From NCBI RefSeq assembly GCF_002951615.1, contig NZ_CP019063.1:186001-250000 (forward strand): 64,000 nucleotides of DNA, given 5' to 3'. The DNA is from Rahnella sikkimica (GTDB lineage: Bacteria > Pseudomonadota > Gammaproteobacteria > Enterobacterales > Enterobacteriaceae). The position numbers were made by a program, and so were the translations under genes. The notes beneath the pieces were generated by a model, which made no database searches, was not told the origin of the DNA, and was given only the letters and a program-made list of their open reading frames with translations. The number at the start of each line of letters is the position of its first letter. Within the stretch, counting starts at the first letter, position 1. Below, piece by piece: positions 36,158-45,288 of the stretch.

Positions 36158-36393
36158 GATTACCCTTGGTTCTTTGTGAACAGCGGTCTGCAACTGACGG
36201 CTATTCTGGCAGAGCGGCCTTTTTTGCGGTCATACAAAAAGCGTATCGCCATACAGGGTTTCCTTCTTATACAACGCCAGATTGAGCTTATATAGTCGGG
36301 TAGACCTCATAAGAAACCGCAGCCATTTTTGCTCACCGTGAGCCAGGGGAAGTTGTCGTCACACACCGCTAATTAAAAAGTCCCGGAGAATGA

Positions 36394-37236
36394 ATGATGA
36401 AACTCAAGTTACTGTCTTGCTCGTTGCTGGCATTGCCACTGATGGCGGCCTTTTCCTCTGCGAAAGCCGATGTTCTTTCTGATATTCAGGCGCGCGGCGC
36501 ACTTAACTGTGCCGTGTATTCCGATGTGCCGCCGTTCTCTTCGCCGGATCCGAAAACGCGCCAGCTGGCCGGGATGGACGTCGATTTATGCACGGCGTTA
36601 GCCAAACAGATGGGCGTAAAACTCAATCTGATGCCGACCTCTATTGAAGCGCGTATCGCGGTGATCGCCACCGGGCGCGCCGACGTGCTGATTGCCAATC
36701 TGGCGTACACCAAAACGCGCGGCCAGCAGATTCAGTTCAGCGACCCGTACTACGTGGCGAAAGAAGTGCTGGTGGTGAAAAAGCCGAACGTCGATAAAAC
36801 CCGTGCGGATTTTAAAGGCAAACGCATCAGCGCCACCAAAGGCACGACGTCTGAACAATCCATTTATCTGGCGGGCGCAAAAGCCGTGACCTTCCAGGAT
36901 GCCGCGTCGGCGTTTCTGGCGCTGGAACAGAATAAAGCCGTGGGCTTTGTCACCAACACCATGACCGCTATCAAGATGATTTCTCAGGCCGGAAAAGACG
37001 GCATCGAACTGGGGATGATCAAAGAACCGATGGCGCTGGAACCGATTGGCGTCGGCATGAAAAAGGACGAACCGGCGTTGCTGGCGAAAGTGAACAGCAG
37101 CCTGAAAACGATGGATGACGACGGCACCATCGACAAAATCTGGGCGACCTGGATCGGGCCCAATACCGAATACAAAATGGTGCGCGAGGACAAAGTCCAG
37201 CCGCTCTCCAGCCTCAAATTTGAACCTCTGGAATAG
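36394..37236 (+). CDS. Periplasmic substrate-binding protein (family 3), pxp locus
   Basis: A 280-residue secreted binding protein with a signal peptide to about residue 25 (SSAKAD) and a type 3 amino-acid-binding fold (LAGMDVDLCTALAKQMGV, RGQQIQFSDPYYVAKE). It begins a transcript with pxpB (3-base gap) and pxpC. No permease or ATPase is beside it; the likely partners are the two permeases and ATPase at 43.8-46.0 kb, which have no binding protein of their own. Its ligand is probably 5-oxoproline or a related amino acid. Confidence 0.8.
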   Translation: MMKLKLLSCSLLALPLMAAFSSAKADVLSDIQARGALNCAVYSDVPPFSSPDPKTRQLAGMDVDLCTALAKQMGVKLNLMPTSIEARIAVIATGRADVLIANLAYTKTRGQQIQFSDPYYVAKEVLVVKKPNVDKTRADFKGKRISATKGTTSEQSIYLAGAKAVTFQDAASAFLALEQNKAVGFVTNTMTAIKMISQAGKDGIELGMIKEPMALEPIGVGMKKDEPALLAKVNSSLKTMDDDGTIDKIWATWIGPNTEYKMVREDKVQPLSSLKFEPLE

Positions 37237-37239
37237 CCG

Positions 37240-37950
37240 ATGACCCTTGTGTCGCACGAGGCGCCTTCCCGCGCCTCTTTTATTCTTGCCAGTCAGGGCG
37301 ACAACGTCAAAATCTCCACCATCGGCAGCCGTGCGTGGCTGATTGAAGCGCCGGGGGATTTCGACCTGCCCGCGCAGCGCCGTATCTGGTCGCTGGCGGC
37401 CACGTTGCGCGCACGCGATGACGTCGAATCGCTGATCCCCGGCGTCACCAATTTGCTGGTGCTGTTTCGACAGACACCGGAAGATTACGACGCCACCTTC
37501 GCCCTCCTGGTCGCCGCGTGGGAACAGGCGCAGGCGGTTCATCCGCAAGGCAAACTGATTGAAATTCCGGTGATTTACGGCGGCGAACACGCCACGGATC
37601 TGGATGCCGTTTGTCAGCATACCGGGCTTTCGCCGCGCGAGGTCATCCGCCGCCACTCTCAGGGCAGCTACACGGTGTTTTCACTGGGCAGCGCGCCGGG
37701 TTTTGGCTATCTCCACGGGCTGGATCCGTCTCTCGCCACGCCGCGTAAAAAAGTCCCCTCGCTCAATATGCTCAAAGGCACCGTGACCATCGGCGGCGCG
37801 CAAACCGGCGTTTCCGCGCTCACCGGGCCAAACGGCTGGAACGCCATCGGATTCGCCGAACTGACGCTGTTTGACCCGCGTGCTGAAAATCCCGCGCTGA
37901 TGGCACCGGGTGACAGCGTGCGGTTTCTGCCAGAGAGGATAGAACTGTGA
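37240..37950 (+). CDS. pxpB: 5-oxoprolinase subunit PxpB
   Basis: The KipI/YbgJ-type subunit of the prokaryotic ATP-dependent 5-oxoprolinase PxpABC, 236 residues. The conserved GSAPGFGYLHGLDPSLATPR and GGAQTGVS stretches are present. It works with PxpC and PxpA to open 5-oxoproline to glutamate. Its stop overlaps the pxpC start by four bases. PxpA is coded 4 kb away, past an opposed aminotransferase gene and a LysR gene. Confidence 0.88.
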   Translation: MTLVSHEAPSRASFILASQGDNVKISTIGSRAWLIEAPGDFDLPAQRRIWSLAATLRARDDVESLIPGVTNLLVLFRQTPEDYDATFALLVAAWEQAQAVHPQGKLIEIPVIYGGEHATDLDAVCQHTGLSPREVIRRHSQGSYTVFSLGSAPGFGYLHGLDPSLATPRKKVPSLNMLKGTVTIGGAQTGVSALTGPNGWNAIGFAELTLFDPRAENPALMAPGDSVRFLPERIEL

Positions 37951-38948
37951 CCCAACAAGCTGTGATTGAAATAGTGAAAACCGGCCCGCTGAATACCGTT
38001 CAGGACGCGGGCCGCAGCGGTTTTCGGGATATCGGCGTGTCCGTCAGCGGGGTGATGGATCCGCTGGCGTTTCGCGCGGGCAATATCCTGCTGGGTAACG
38101 ACGAAAACGCCGCCTGCATAGAAGTGCAGATGTTCCCGTTTAAAGTCCGCTTTCTTGCCGATACCAGCATTGCCGTTACCGGCGCGGATTGCCGCACGAA
38201 GCTCGATGGCGCAGATCTTCCGCCCTGGTGGGCCTGTTCCGTCCGCGCCGGGCAGGAGCTGGAAATGCAGTTCCCGCGTTCCGGTGCGCGCAGCTATTTG
38301 TGCGTCGCGGGCGGCATTGACGTGCCGGTCGTCATGGGTTCGCGCAGCACCGCCCTGCGTGGCGGTTTCGGCGGAACAGACGGGCGACCGCTGGCGAAAA
38401 ACGATCGTCTTGCGGCGGGCGTAACTTTCGCATCGTCTTTGCCTGCGCAAGGCATGGGTATCGAGCCACCGGAGATCGCACTGGCCAACGTCTTCCCGAC
38501 CAGCACTGAAGGCCTGGTGCAGCTGCGCGCCATTCCTGCCGGTGAATATGCGCTGTTTGAGGCCGATCTGCCGCGCTTCTGGTCGCAGCCGTGGAAAGTT
38601 TCCCTGCACAGCAACCGCACCGGTTACCGCTTATCCGGCACGCCGGTTACGCCGTCGAAAGTCATCGAAATGCGCTCCTACGGATTAATTCCCGGCATCG
38701 TTCAGGTTCCGCCCGCGGGTGAGCCAATCATTCAGCTGGCAGACGCCAATACTGCCGGAGGCTATCCAAAAATCGCGGGCATTATCGAAGAGGATTTATG
38801 GCGTCTGGCGCAGGTTCAGCCCGGCCAGAGCATCCGGCTGGTCAAAAGCGATGCGCGGGAAGCCATTGCTGTCGCAAGCCAGATCAACCAGTGGTTCACC
38901 CGTCTGCGCGATAACGTGATGCCGGTGAAAACGGTAATGGGGTTTTAA
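37947..38948 (+). CDS. pxpC: 5-oxoprolinase subunit PxpC
   Basis: The KipA/YbgK-type subunit, 333 residues, of the biotin-dependent-carboxyltransferase-like domain family. Typical parts are GPLNTVQDAGRSGFRDIGVS near the N-terminus and YLCVAGGIDVPVVMGSRSTA in the middle, and QLADANTAGGYPKIAGI near the end. It couples ATP use to ring opening together with PxpB. It is closed by a strong terminator. Confidence 0.88.
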   Translation: MTQQAVIEIVKTGPLNTVQDAGRSGFRDIGVSVSGVMDPLAFRAGNILLGNDENAACIEVQMFPFKVRFLADTSIAVTGADCRTKLDGADLPPWWACSVRAGQELEMQFPRSGARSYLCVAGGIDVPVVMGSRSTALRGGFGGTDGRPLAKNDRLAAGVTFASSLPAQGMGIEPPEIALANVFPTSTEGLVQLRAIPAGEYALFEADLPRFWSQPWKVSLHSNRTGYRLSGTPVTPSKVIEMRSYGLIPGIVQVPPAGEPIIQLADANTAGGYPKIAGIIEEDLWRLAQVQPGQSIRLVKSDAREAIAVASQINQWFTRLRDNVMPVKTVMGF

Positions 38949-38987
38949 ATTCCCCTCCTCATGAAACAGAGAACGGATGAAACAGAA

Positions 38988-39015
38988 AACGGGCCCGAAA
39001 AAGGCCCGTTTTTTT
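38988..39015 (+). terminator. Terminator after pxpC
   Basis: The stem AACGGGCC/GGCCCGTT with a seven-base loop is followed by seven T. Confidence 0.9.
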
Positions 39016-39036
39016 ATCGTCTGAACTCAGATCTTG

Positions 39037-40239
39037 TTACTTCAGCCCTGCACAAAACTCCGCGATCCGGTCACAGCCGTCCTGCAAGATTTCCATGCTG
39101 GTGGCGTAGGAAAGGCGGAAGTACGGGCTCATCCCGTAGGCCGCGCCCTGTACGGTGACGACGTGTTTTTCTTCGATCAGCGCCAGCACAAAATCCGCAT
39201 CATTTTTGATGTAACGCCCGCCTGCGGTGGTCTTCCCGATACAGCCTTCGATGTTCACGAACAGATAAAACGCGCCCTGCGGCTTATGGCAGCGCAGTTC
39301 ATGCACGGAGGTTAAACGCTCCAGCACGTAATCGCGGCGCTGACGGTAAATTTCGGCGCGCTCTTTCAGTAAATCCTGCGGGCCATTCAGTACCGCGACC
39401 GCTGCCGCCTGCGTGAGCGTGGTGACGCCACCGCTGTTTTGCGTGTTCACGTTGCTCATGGCTTTAATCAGATCTTTCGGGCCGCCGCAAAAACCTAAAC
39501 GCCAGCCGGTCATGGAATAGGCTTTCGATACGCCGTTAACCGTCAGCACGCGATCGAGCAAACGCGGTTCCACTTCGGCCAGCGTGTAAAACGTCACGTC
39601 GTCATAAATCAGGTGTTCGTAGATATCATCCGTCAGGATCCACACCTCCGTATGGCGCAGCATCACTTCGCCAATCGCCTGCAATTCCTGGCGCGTTGCC
39701 ACGGAACCGGTCGGGTTGCTCGGGTAATTCAGCAGCAGCCATTTGGTTTTCGGGGTAATCGCCGCTTCGATGTCCTGCGGATACGGCTTGAAATTATTCT
39801 CTTCCGGGCAGGCCACCGGCACCGGAATACCGCCCGCAAATTTGACGATATCCGCATAGCTGATCCACGACGGCGTGGGGATCACCACTTCATCGCCCGG
39901 ATTGATCGTCGCCAGCATCGCGTTAAAGATAATTTGCTTCGCGCCACCTGCGGTAAGGATCTGGCTCACGTCGTAATCCAGATTGTTATCGCGCTGGAAT
40001 TTACGCGCGATGGCAGCACGCAGCGCCGGAGTTCCGTCGGTCGGCGGATAACGGGTATCGCCGCCGAGTGCGGCGGCATAGGCCGCTTCCGTGGCGTGCA
40101 GAGGCGTGGGGAAATCCGGTTCGCCGGTGGAAAGCGCGATGACGTTCACGCCTGCGGCGGCGAGGTCGCGGGCCTTTTGCGTCATGGTGACGGAGGCTGA
40201 AACAGAGACATTTTTTAAGCGATCGGCGATATCAGGCAT
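39037..40239 (-). CDS. Class I/II pyridoxal-phosphate aminotransferase
   Basis: A 400-residue fold-type I aminotransferase of the aspartate aminotransferase Ib kind. It has NYPSNPTGS, the PLP-binding lysine in VNGVSKAYSMTGWRLGF and the late RLSYATS arginine. It lies within the pxp locus in the opposite orientation, where it may use the glutamate released by 5-oxoprolinase. I start at ATG 40239 (MPDIADRLKN); the frame opens 42 codons earlier, but that extension has no aminotransferase-like sequence and would run into the divergent promoter. Confidence 0.85.
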   Translation of the reverse strand: MPDIADRLKNVSVSASVTMTQKARDLAAAGVNVIALSTGEPDFPTPLHATEAAYAAALGGDTRYPPTDGTPALRAAIARKFQRDNNLDYDVSQILTAGGAKQIIFNAMLATINPGDEVVIPTPSWISYADIVKFAGGIPVPVACPEENNFKPYPQDIEAAITPKTKWLLLNYPSNPTGSVATRQELQAIGEVMLRHTEVWILTDDIYEHLIYDDVTFYTLAEVEPRLLDRVLTVNGVSKAYSMTGWRLGFCGGPKDLIKAMSNVNTQNSGGVTTLTQAAAVAVLNGPQDLLKERAEIYRQRRDYVLERLTSVHELRCHKPQGAFYLFVNIEGCIGKTTAGGRYIKNDADFVLALIEEKHVVTVQGAAYGMSPYFRLSYATSMEILQDGCDRIAEFCAGLK

Positions 40240-40607
40240 GGTCCTGGGGTTCCAATGTTTTATCGAGCGTAAAAAGACGGACAGCGATGAGGCACTACAG
40301 GGGAAAGAGTAATGAGGAACGGGCCGCGCCGACCAATAGCGCTTTGTTGTGGTGACATAACACAAAGCAATGGCTGAACGCCCAAATCAGGCAATTTGCA
40401 CCGATGCGGTGCAGGCGGGGATTGGCATTATTCGGGGGGCGACGCAAACGCCGAAAATATCCGGCTACGCCGTGAGCAAACTGGCGCTGAAATCAGAGGA
40501 AAAAACGGCGTTCGGGCATAAATCAGCGGGTTAACGCGTGTTGGCACTCATCTTGCTTCATACACATTACTTATAACAGCACCTGTTTCCGTGATGAGGA
40601 TGCCATC

Positions 40608-41531
40608 GTGAATCTCCGCCGCCTTAAATATTTTATCAAGATTGTCGATGTGGGCAGCCTCACTCAGGCCGCAGATATCCTGCACATTGCGCAGCCTGCG
40701 CTCAGCCAGCAACTCGCCACGCTGGAAGGCGAAGTGAATCAGCAACTGCTGATCCGCACCAAACGCGGCGTGACGCCGACCGAAGCGGGCAAGATTTTGT
40801 ATATCCACGCGCAGGCCATTTTGCGCCAGTGCGATCAGGCGCAGAGCGCGATTGATGGCTCGGCGCTGGCGCTGTCGGGCAGCGTTTCCGTCGGGCTGGC
40901 ACCGGGCACCGCCGCACAACAGCTGGCGTTGCCGCTGATGGAAGAAGTCCACCGGCAATATCCGGGCATCGTATTGTATTTCAATGAGAACTTCGGCACT
41001 ACGTTGAGCGAACTCATCATGAATGGCCGGATGGATATGGCGGTGATTTACGGCAACCGCGAAATTCACGGGCTGCGCTTTATGCCGCTGATGAAAGAAG
41101 ATCTGTATTTCGTATGCCCGCATACGCTGAGTAAACCCCTGAAATCCGTCAGTCTGGCGCAGGTGGCGAAGTACGATCTGTTCCTGCCGCGCATTTATAA
41201 CATCATGCGCAAAGTCATCGACGACGCGTTTATCCATGAAGAAGTGACATACCGCGTGAAGTGCGAAATTGAATCACAAACTACCCTCAATGCCGCGCTG
41301 GCCGCAGGTTTAGGCTGCACGATCATGCCGGAATCTGCCGCCCGTGCGATGCTCAACGCCTCCGGTTCGTGGATGGCGAAAATCGATAAACCGAACATTC
41401 AGGCCGCATTATCATTTTGTATGTCCGACCATCTGCCGCTTTCCCAACCCGCCGAAGCGGTCAAAGCGATTTTGCTGTCGCTGATGGCCAGCCGCACGGT
41501 GGATAACCGGCCCCTGACGCTGGTCGGGTAA
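40608..41531 (+). CDS. LysR-family regulator of the pxp locus
   Basis: A 307-residue LysR protein close to the Nac/Cbl style (MNLRRLKYFIKIVDVGSLTQ, helix-turn-helix with LHIAQPALSQQLATLE). The GTG start follows GAGGA. It is divergent from the aminotransferase and ahead of the carrier-pxpA-SDR-permease genes, so it probably controls both. The region 40366-40607 between them is the shared regulatory stretch. Confidence 0.85.
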   Translation: MNLRRLKYFIKIVDVGSLTQAADILHIAQPALSQQLATLEGEVNQQLLIRTKRGVTPTEAGKILYIHAQAILRQCDQAQSAIDGSALALSGSVSVGLAPGTAAQQLALPLMEEVHRQYPGIVLYFNENFGTTLSELIMNGRMDMAVIYGNREIHGLRFMPLMKEDLYFVCPHTLSKPLKSVSLAQVAKYDLFLPRIYNIMRKVIDDAFIHEEVTYRVKCEIESQTTLNAALAAGLGCTIMPESAARAMLNASGSWMAKIDKPNIQAALSFCMSDHLPLSQPAEAVKAILLSLMASRTVDNRPLTLVG

Positions 41532-41664
41532 TAAGCACACCTTATTACCGCAAAGCGAAATCCTCTTTCCTGACGTCCGCAGTGACACGATAGAGTGCAT
41601 TTACCGCCCGCACAGCGGGTCGTTTGTCGTCGTTATTGCGCGGGGACACTCTCTCTTCGACGGG

Positions 41665-42111
41665 ATGGATATGGAAAAAAAAGCACCAGCACTCAGCGAG
41701 TTGCGCTCTGTCGCACAGAAGATGCGCAAGTCCGGCCTGAGCCAGATTGAACTGCGCGGAAACGGCTTCCGGGTCAGCATGAAATACGCACCAGTCTCCC
41801 CTGCTGTTTTGCCGGGCCGCGTGCCCGAAGCAACGCCTGCGCTTCCCGCGCTGACCGCTCCCGACGCGGTGTGCGCACCGTTCCCCGGCATCGTGCTGTT
41901 ACAGCATCCGCTCAGCAAAATTCCGTTCACTCAGCCCGGCGAAAAAGTCGGGAAAGACGCGCTGCTTGGCCTGCTGAAAGTCGGCGTGATTTACCTGCCG
42001 TTGCGCAGTCCGGTACAGGGCGTGGTGGAGTCCCTTTGCGTAAAAGACGGTGACTGCGTGGAATACGGCGCGGCGATTTTCACGTTACGCCGCGAGGAGC
42101 TGGCCGCATGA
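41665..42111 (+). CDS. Biotinyl/lipoyl-domain carrier-like protein lacking the biotin lysine
   Basis: A 148-residue protein resembling AccB (biotin carboxyl carrier). An N-terminal helix (LSELRSVAQKMRKSGLSQIE) is followed by a Pro/Ala linker and an 80-residue biotinyl-type fold (SPVQGVVESLCVKDGDCVEY). At the site of the usual EAMKM there is GLLKVGVIYLP, with no MKM, so biotinylation at the normal place is impossible. An AccC partner is not encoded here either. The last codons overlap the pxpA start by four bases, so it is coupled to 5-oxoprolinase and may be a structural or docking subunit. Confidence 0.7.
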   Translation: MDMEKKAPALSELRSVAQKMRKSGLSQIELRGNGFRVSMKYAPVSPAVLPGRVPEATPALPALTAPDAVCAPFPGIVLLQHPLSKIPFTQPGEKVGKDALLGLLKVGVIYLPLRSPVQGVVESLCVKDGDCVEYGAAIFTLRREELAA

Positions 42112-42905
42112 AATACATCGATTTAAACGCCGATATCGGCGAAGGCTTTGGCGATTACCTCATTGCCGACGACGCCGCGCTGATGCCGCTGATCACCTCC
42201 GCCAACGTGGCCTGCGGGTTTCACGCCGGGGACGCGGTGATTATGGCGAAAACCGTCGCGCTGGCGAAAAAGTATCAGGTGGATCTGGGCGCGCACGTCG
42301 GGTTCCCCGATTTGTCCGGGTTTGGCCGCCGCCGGATGCACATCGAACCGGAGGTCATGGCACATTACGTCACCTATCAGCTCGGCGCGCTTTCTGCGTT
42401 TGCCAGAGCGGCGGATTACCCGCTGACGCACATGAGTTTTCACGGCGCGCTGGGGAATATGGTCTCCGAAGACGCTCAGCTGGCGCGTGTGTTATTGCAG
42501 GCGGTGAAGGATTTCGATGCACAGATGATCATCAGCACAATGCCCGGCAACGCCGTCGAGCGTATGGCGCGGGAGCTGAATTTGCCGGTGATTTGCACGT
42601 TTCTCGCCGACCGCGCGTATGAAAGCAACGGGCTGCTGGTCAGCCGGGCGAAACCGGACGCGGTGATTCATGACAAAGAGCAGGTGCGCACACGCATCCG
42701 CCAGCTGCTGCGCGAAGGCACGGTGCAAAGTATTGATGGCGTGACGTTGCCGGTTGCCGCCACCTCGATTCTGGTTCACGGCGATACGCCGGAATCCCTC
42801 GAAATGGTGCATACGCTGCGGGAAATTATTGCCGAAATGGGCATCGCGCTGATGCCGCCAGGCCAGCAACGCCGCCTGCTGGCGCGGGAAAACGCGCTGT
42901 TATAA
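42108..42905 (+). CDS. pxpA: 5-oxoprolinase subunit PxpA (LamB/YcsF family)
   Basis: A 265-residue protein of the LamB/YcsF family with the invariant N-terminus DLNADIGEGFGDY, then VACGFHAGDAVIM, GAHVGFPDLSGFGRR and HGALGN, which build the active site. It is the third subunit of 5-oxoprolinase with PxpB and PxpC. It overlaps the carrier-like gene upstream by four bases and precedes an SDR gene. Confidence 0.92.
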   Translation: MKYIDLNADIGEGFGDYLIADDAALMPLITSANVACGFHAGDAVIMAKTVALAKKYQVDLGAHVGFPDLSGFGRRRMHIEPEVMAHYVTYQLGALSAFARAADYPLTHMSFHGALGNMVSEDAQLARVLLQAVKDFDAQMIISTMPGNAVERMARELNLPVICTFLADRAYESNGLLVSRAKPDAVIHDKEQVRTRIRQLLREGTVQSIDGVTLPVAATSILVHGDTPESLEMVHTLREIIAEMGIALMPPGQQRRLLARENALL

Positions 42906-43023
42906 GTCCCGCTTATCGCCTCACACGGTTTATGTCTTATACCGTCTGAGAATTACTGGATACAGTCAGAAAACACCCACCGGCAGAACATGACGGAGCC
43001 GGGGGTTTAACAGGAGAGTCGCA

Positions 43024-43773
43024 ATGCCATTTTCAGATTACAAAACCGCGCTGGTGACCGGCGCATCGGCCGGAATGGGTGAAGCCATTGTCGAACGTCT
43101 GTGTCAGGAAGGGATCACGGTTCACGCCGTCGCACGCCGCGCCGATCAGCTGGCCGCCCTCGCCGCCCGCACCGGCTGTATTCCGCACGCGCTCGACGTC
43201 AGCGATCTCGACGCCGTCACGCGCCTGTGCAGCGAAATCAGCGTGGACATTCTGGTGAACAACGCCGGTGTTTCGCGCCCCGGCTCGATCCTGAACGCCG
43301 ATGAAGAATCGGTGGATACGCAGGTGGACGTGAATCTGCGCGCCGTTTTGCATCTCTGCCGCCTGCTGGTGCCGGGCATGATGGAACGCGATCGCGGCCA
43401 CGTCATTAATATCACCTCGATTGCCGCGATTTATAACTTCGGCGGCAACTCGATTTATCACGCCACCAAAGCCGGGGTTCACGCCCTCTCGCGCCAGCTG
43501 CGCGTTGACTGCTACGGGAAACGTGTGCGCATTACCGAAATCTGCCCCGGCCGCGTGGCGACGGACATTTTCGGTAACGTTTCCGGCGATCACGAAGACG
43601 CCCGCCGCCGCTTCATTGACGGTTTTGAACTGCCGGAAGCCAAAGATATCGCCGACTGCGTGGCGTTTGCCGTGTCTGCGCCGATTGCCGTGAACATCGG
43701 CAACATCGAAATCACTCCGACGTTGCAGGTGCCCGGTGGCCTTTCCACCATGCGCCCCGGCGAGAGCCTGTGA
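43024..43773 (+). CDS. SDR oxidoreductase of the pxp locus
   Basis: A 249-residue classical SDR enzyme with TGASAGMG, NNAGVS and the catalytic YHATK. A long C-terminal region (EITPTLQVPGGL) is typical of YdfG-like hydroxy-acid dehydrogenases. AGGAGAG precedes the ATG. Its place between pxpA and the permeases suggests a role in modifying the imported compound, perhaps a hydroxy- or keto-derivative of the lactam. Confidence 0.8.
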   Translation: MPFSDYKTALVTGASAGMGEAIVERLCQEGITVHAVARRADQLAALAARTGCIPHALDVSDLDAVTRLCSEISVDILVNNAGVSRPGSILNADEESVDTQVDVNLRAVLHLCRLLVPGMMERDRGHVINITSIAAIYNFGGNSIYHATKAGVHALSRQLRVDCYGKRVRITEICPGRVATDIFGNVSGDHEDARRRFIDGFELPEAKDIADCVAFAVSAPIAVNIGNIEITPTLQVPGGLSTMRPGESL

Positions 43774-43823
43774 TCTTATCCTTATAAACCGACAGTTCAA
43801 CCATTCAGGAGGGTGAAAATACG

Positions 43824-44519
43824 ATGACGCTCGATTTCAGCAAAGTCCTGACCGGTCAGTTCGGACAGATGATCGTCGATGGAATGGTTGTCACCCTCAA
43901 GCTGGCGCTGGGGTCCTGGCTGCTGGCGATGTTTATTGCCCTGCTGCTGGTCGTCATCCGGCTGACGCACAAACGCGCCGCCGAATATTTTGTCCGCGCA
44001 TATGTGTCGTATCACCGCAATGTGCCGACGCTTATCCAGCTGATGATGTGGTATTTCGCCATTCCGACGCTGCTGCCGGAATCCGTGCAGATGTGGATTA
44101 ACGATTTCAACGCCGAGTTCCTGTTCTCGATGTTTGCGCTCGGATTGTGTCAGGCGGCGTACTTCTCCGAAGACATCCGCAGCGGTTTACGCGCTATTCC
44201 TGAAGGGCAAACCGAGGCATCACGCGCGCTGGGCATGAGTTACACCCGCTCCCTGCGTTCGGTGATTTTGCCGCAGGCCATCCGCAACGCGTTGCCGTCG
44301 CTGCTTAACCACACCGTTTTACTGTTCAAAAACACCAGTCTGGCGATGGTCATTGGCGTGGCTGAACTGACTTACGTGACCCGTGATATTGAAAACCAGA
44401 CGTTCCGCACTTTCGAATCGTATCTGGTGGCCTCTGCCGGTTATCTGTTCTTCTCTCTGCTGCTGATGGGTGCCGGTGCGTTGCTGGCCCGCCGGTTCCA
44501 GCGGGTTTACGCGAGGTAA
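43824..44519 (+). CDS. Amino-acid ABC transporter permease 1 (pxp locus)
   Basis: A 231-residue HisM-family permease. The EAA loop [20 protein letters not shown] is present. It has a strong ribosome binding site (AGGAGGGTG). The next gene, four bases downstream, codes for a second permease, so the two are expected to form a heterodimer. No binding protein is adjacent; the one at 36.4 kb is the candidate. Confidence 0.87.
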   Translation: MTLDFSKVLTGQFGQMIVDGMVVTLKLALGSWLLAMFIALLLVVIRLTHKRAAEYFVRAYVSYHRNVPTLIQLMMWYFAIPTLLPESVQMWINDFNAEFLFSMFALGLCQAAYFSEDIRSGLRAIPEGQTEASRALGMSYTRSLRSVILPQAIRNALPSLLNHTVLLFKNTSLAMVIGVAELTYVTRDIENQTFRTFESYLVASAGYLFFSLLLMGAGALLARRFQRVYAR

Positions 44520-44523
44520 TCCC

Positions 44524-45279
44524 ATGCTCGAAATGTTCACGATTTTGCACGACAACGGGATGCTGTTCCTGATGGGACAATACCCGCAGGGGCCGCTCGG
44601 CGGGATCCTCTGTACGCTGCTGATTTCCGTGCTGGCCGTGCTGTTTGCGCTGCCGGTGGGGGTCTTGCTCGGGCTGGCGCGTTTGTCGCCGTTCCGCTGG
44701 CTGAGCTGGCCTGCCGCCTGCTGGGTCTACGGTTTGCGCGGTATTCCGCTGCTGATGGTGGTGTTCTGGACGTACTTTTGCGTCCCGCTGTTAATCGGCC
44801 ACAACATCAGCGGATTCAGCACCATGCTGTGTACGCTGGTGATTTATGAAAGTGCCTATATCGCCGAGATTGTGCGCGGCGGCATTCAGGCGCTGCCGGG
44901 CGGCCAGTACGAGGCGGCACGCGCGTTGGGCATGAGTTATTTCAAAACGCTGCGCCTGATTATTCTGCCGCAGGCGTTGTACAACACGCTACCAAGCCTG
45001 GTCAGCCAGCTGGTTTCGATTATTAAAGACAGCACGCTCGGTTACGTGATTAACGTGCCGGAGCTGACCTTTGCCGCCAGTCAGGTGAACAACCAGCTGC
45101 TGACCAAGCCGTTTCAGGTTTTCGCGATTGTCGCGATGGGCTATTACCTGATCTGTTTCAGCCTGACGTGGCTCGCCAATAAGCTGGAAGCGCGCATTAC
45201 GCGCAAACGGCAGAACCGCGTGCCAGACGCGGACAATGTGGCGCAGGCGATGCTGCTGACCAAGACTCAATCACAATAA
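44524..45279 (+). CDS. Amino-acid ABC transporter permease 2 (pxp locus)
   Basis: A 251-residue HisM-family permease beginning MLEMFTILHDNG (ATG 44524). The EAA loop is EAARALGMSYFKTLRLIILP. It pairs with permease 1 and is followed nine bases later by the ATPase gene. A longer reading in the same frame would overlap permease 1 by 50 bases and has no Shine-Dalgarno. Confidence 0.87.
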   Translation: MLEMFTILHDNGMLFLMGQYPQGPLGGILCTLLISVLAVLFALPVGVLLGLARLSPFRWLSWPAACWVYGLRGIPLLMVVFWTYFCVPLLIGHNISGFSTMLCTLVIYESAYIAEIVRGGIQALPGGQYEAARALGMSYFKTLRLIILPQALYNTLPSLVSQLVSIIKDSTLGYVINVPELTFAASQVNNQLLTKPFQVFAIVAMGYYLICFSLTWLANKLEARITRKRQNRVPDADNVAQAMLLTKTQSQ

Positions 45280-45288
45280 GGAACGACG

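Noticed and set aside
40240..40365. A 42-residue N-terminal extension of the aminotransferase.
   Set aside because: It has no aminotransferase-like sequence, no suitable ribosome binding site, and lies in the divergent regulatory region shared with the LysR gene.
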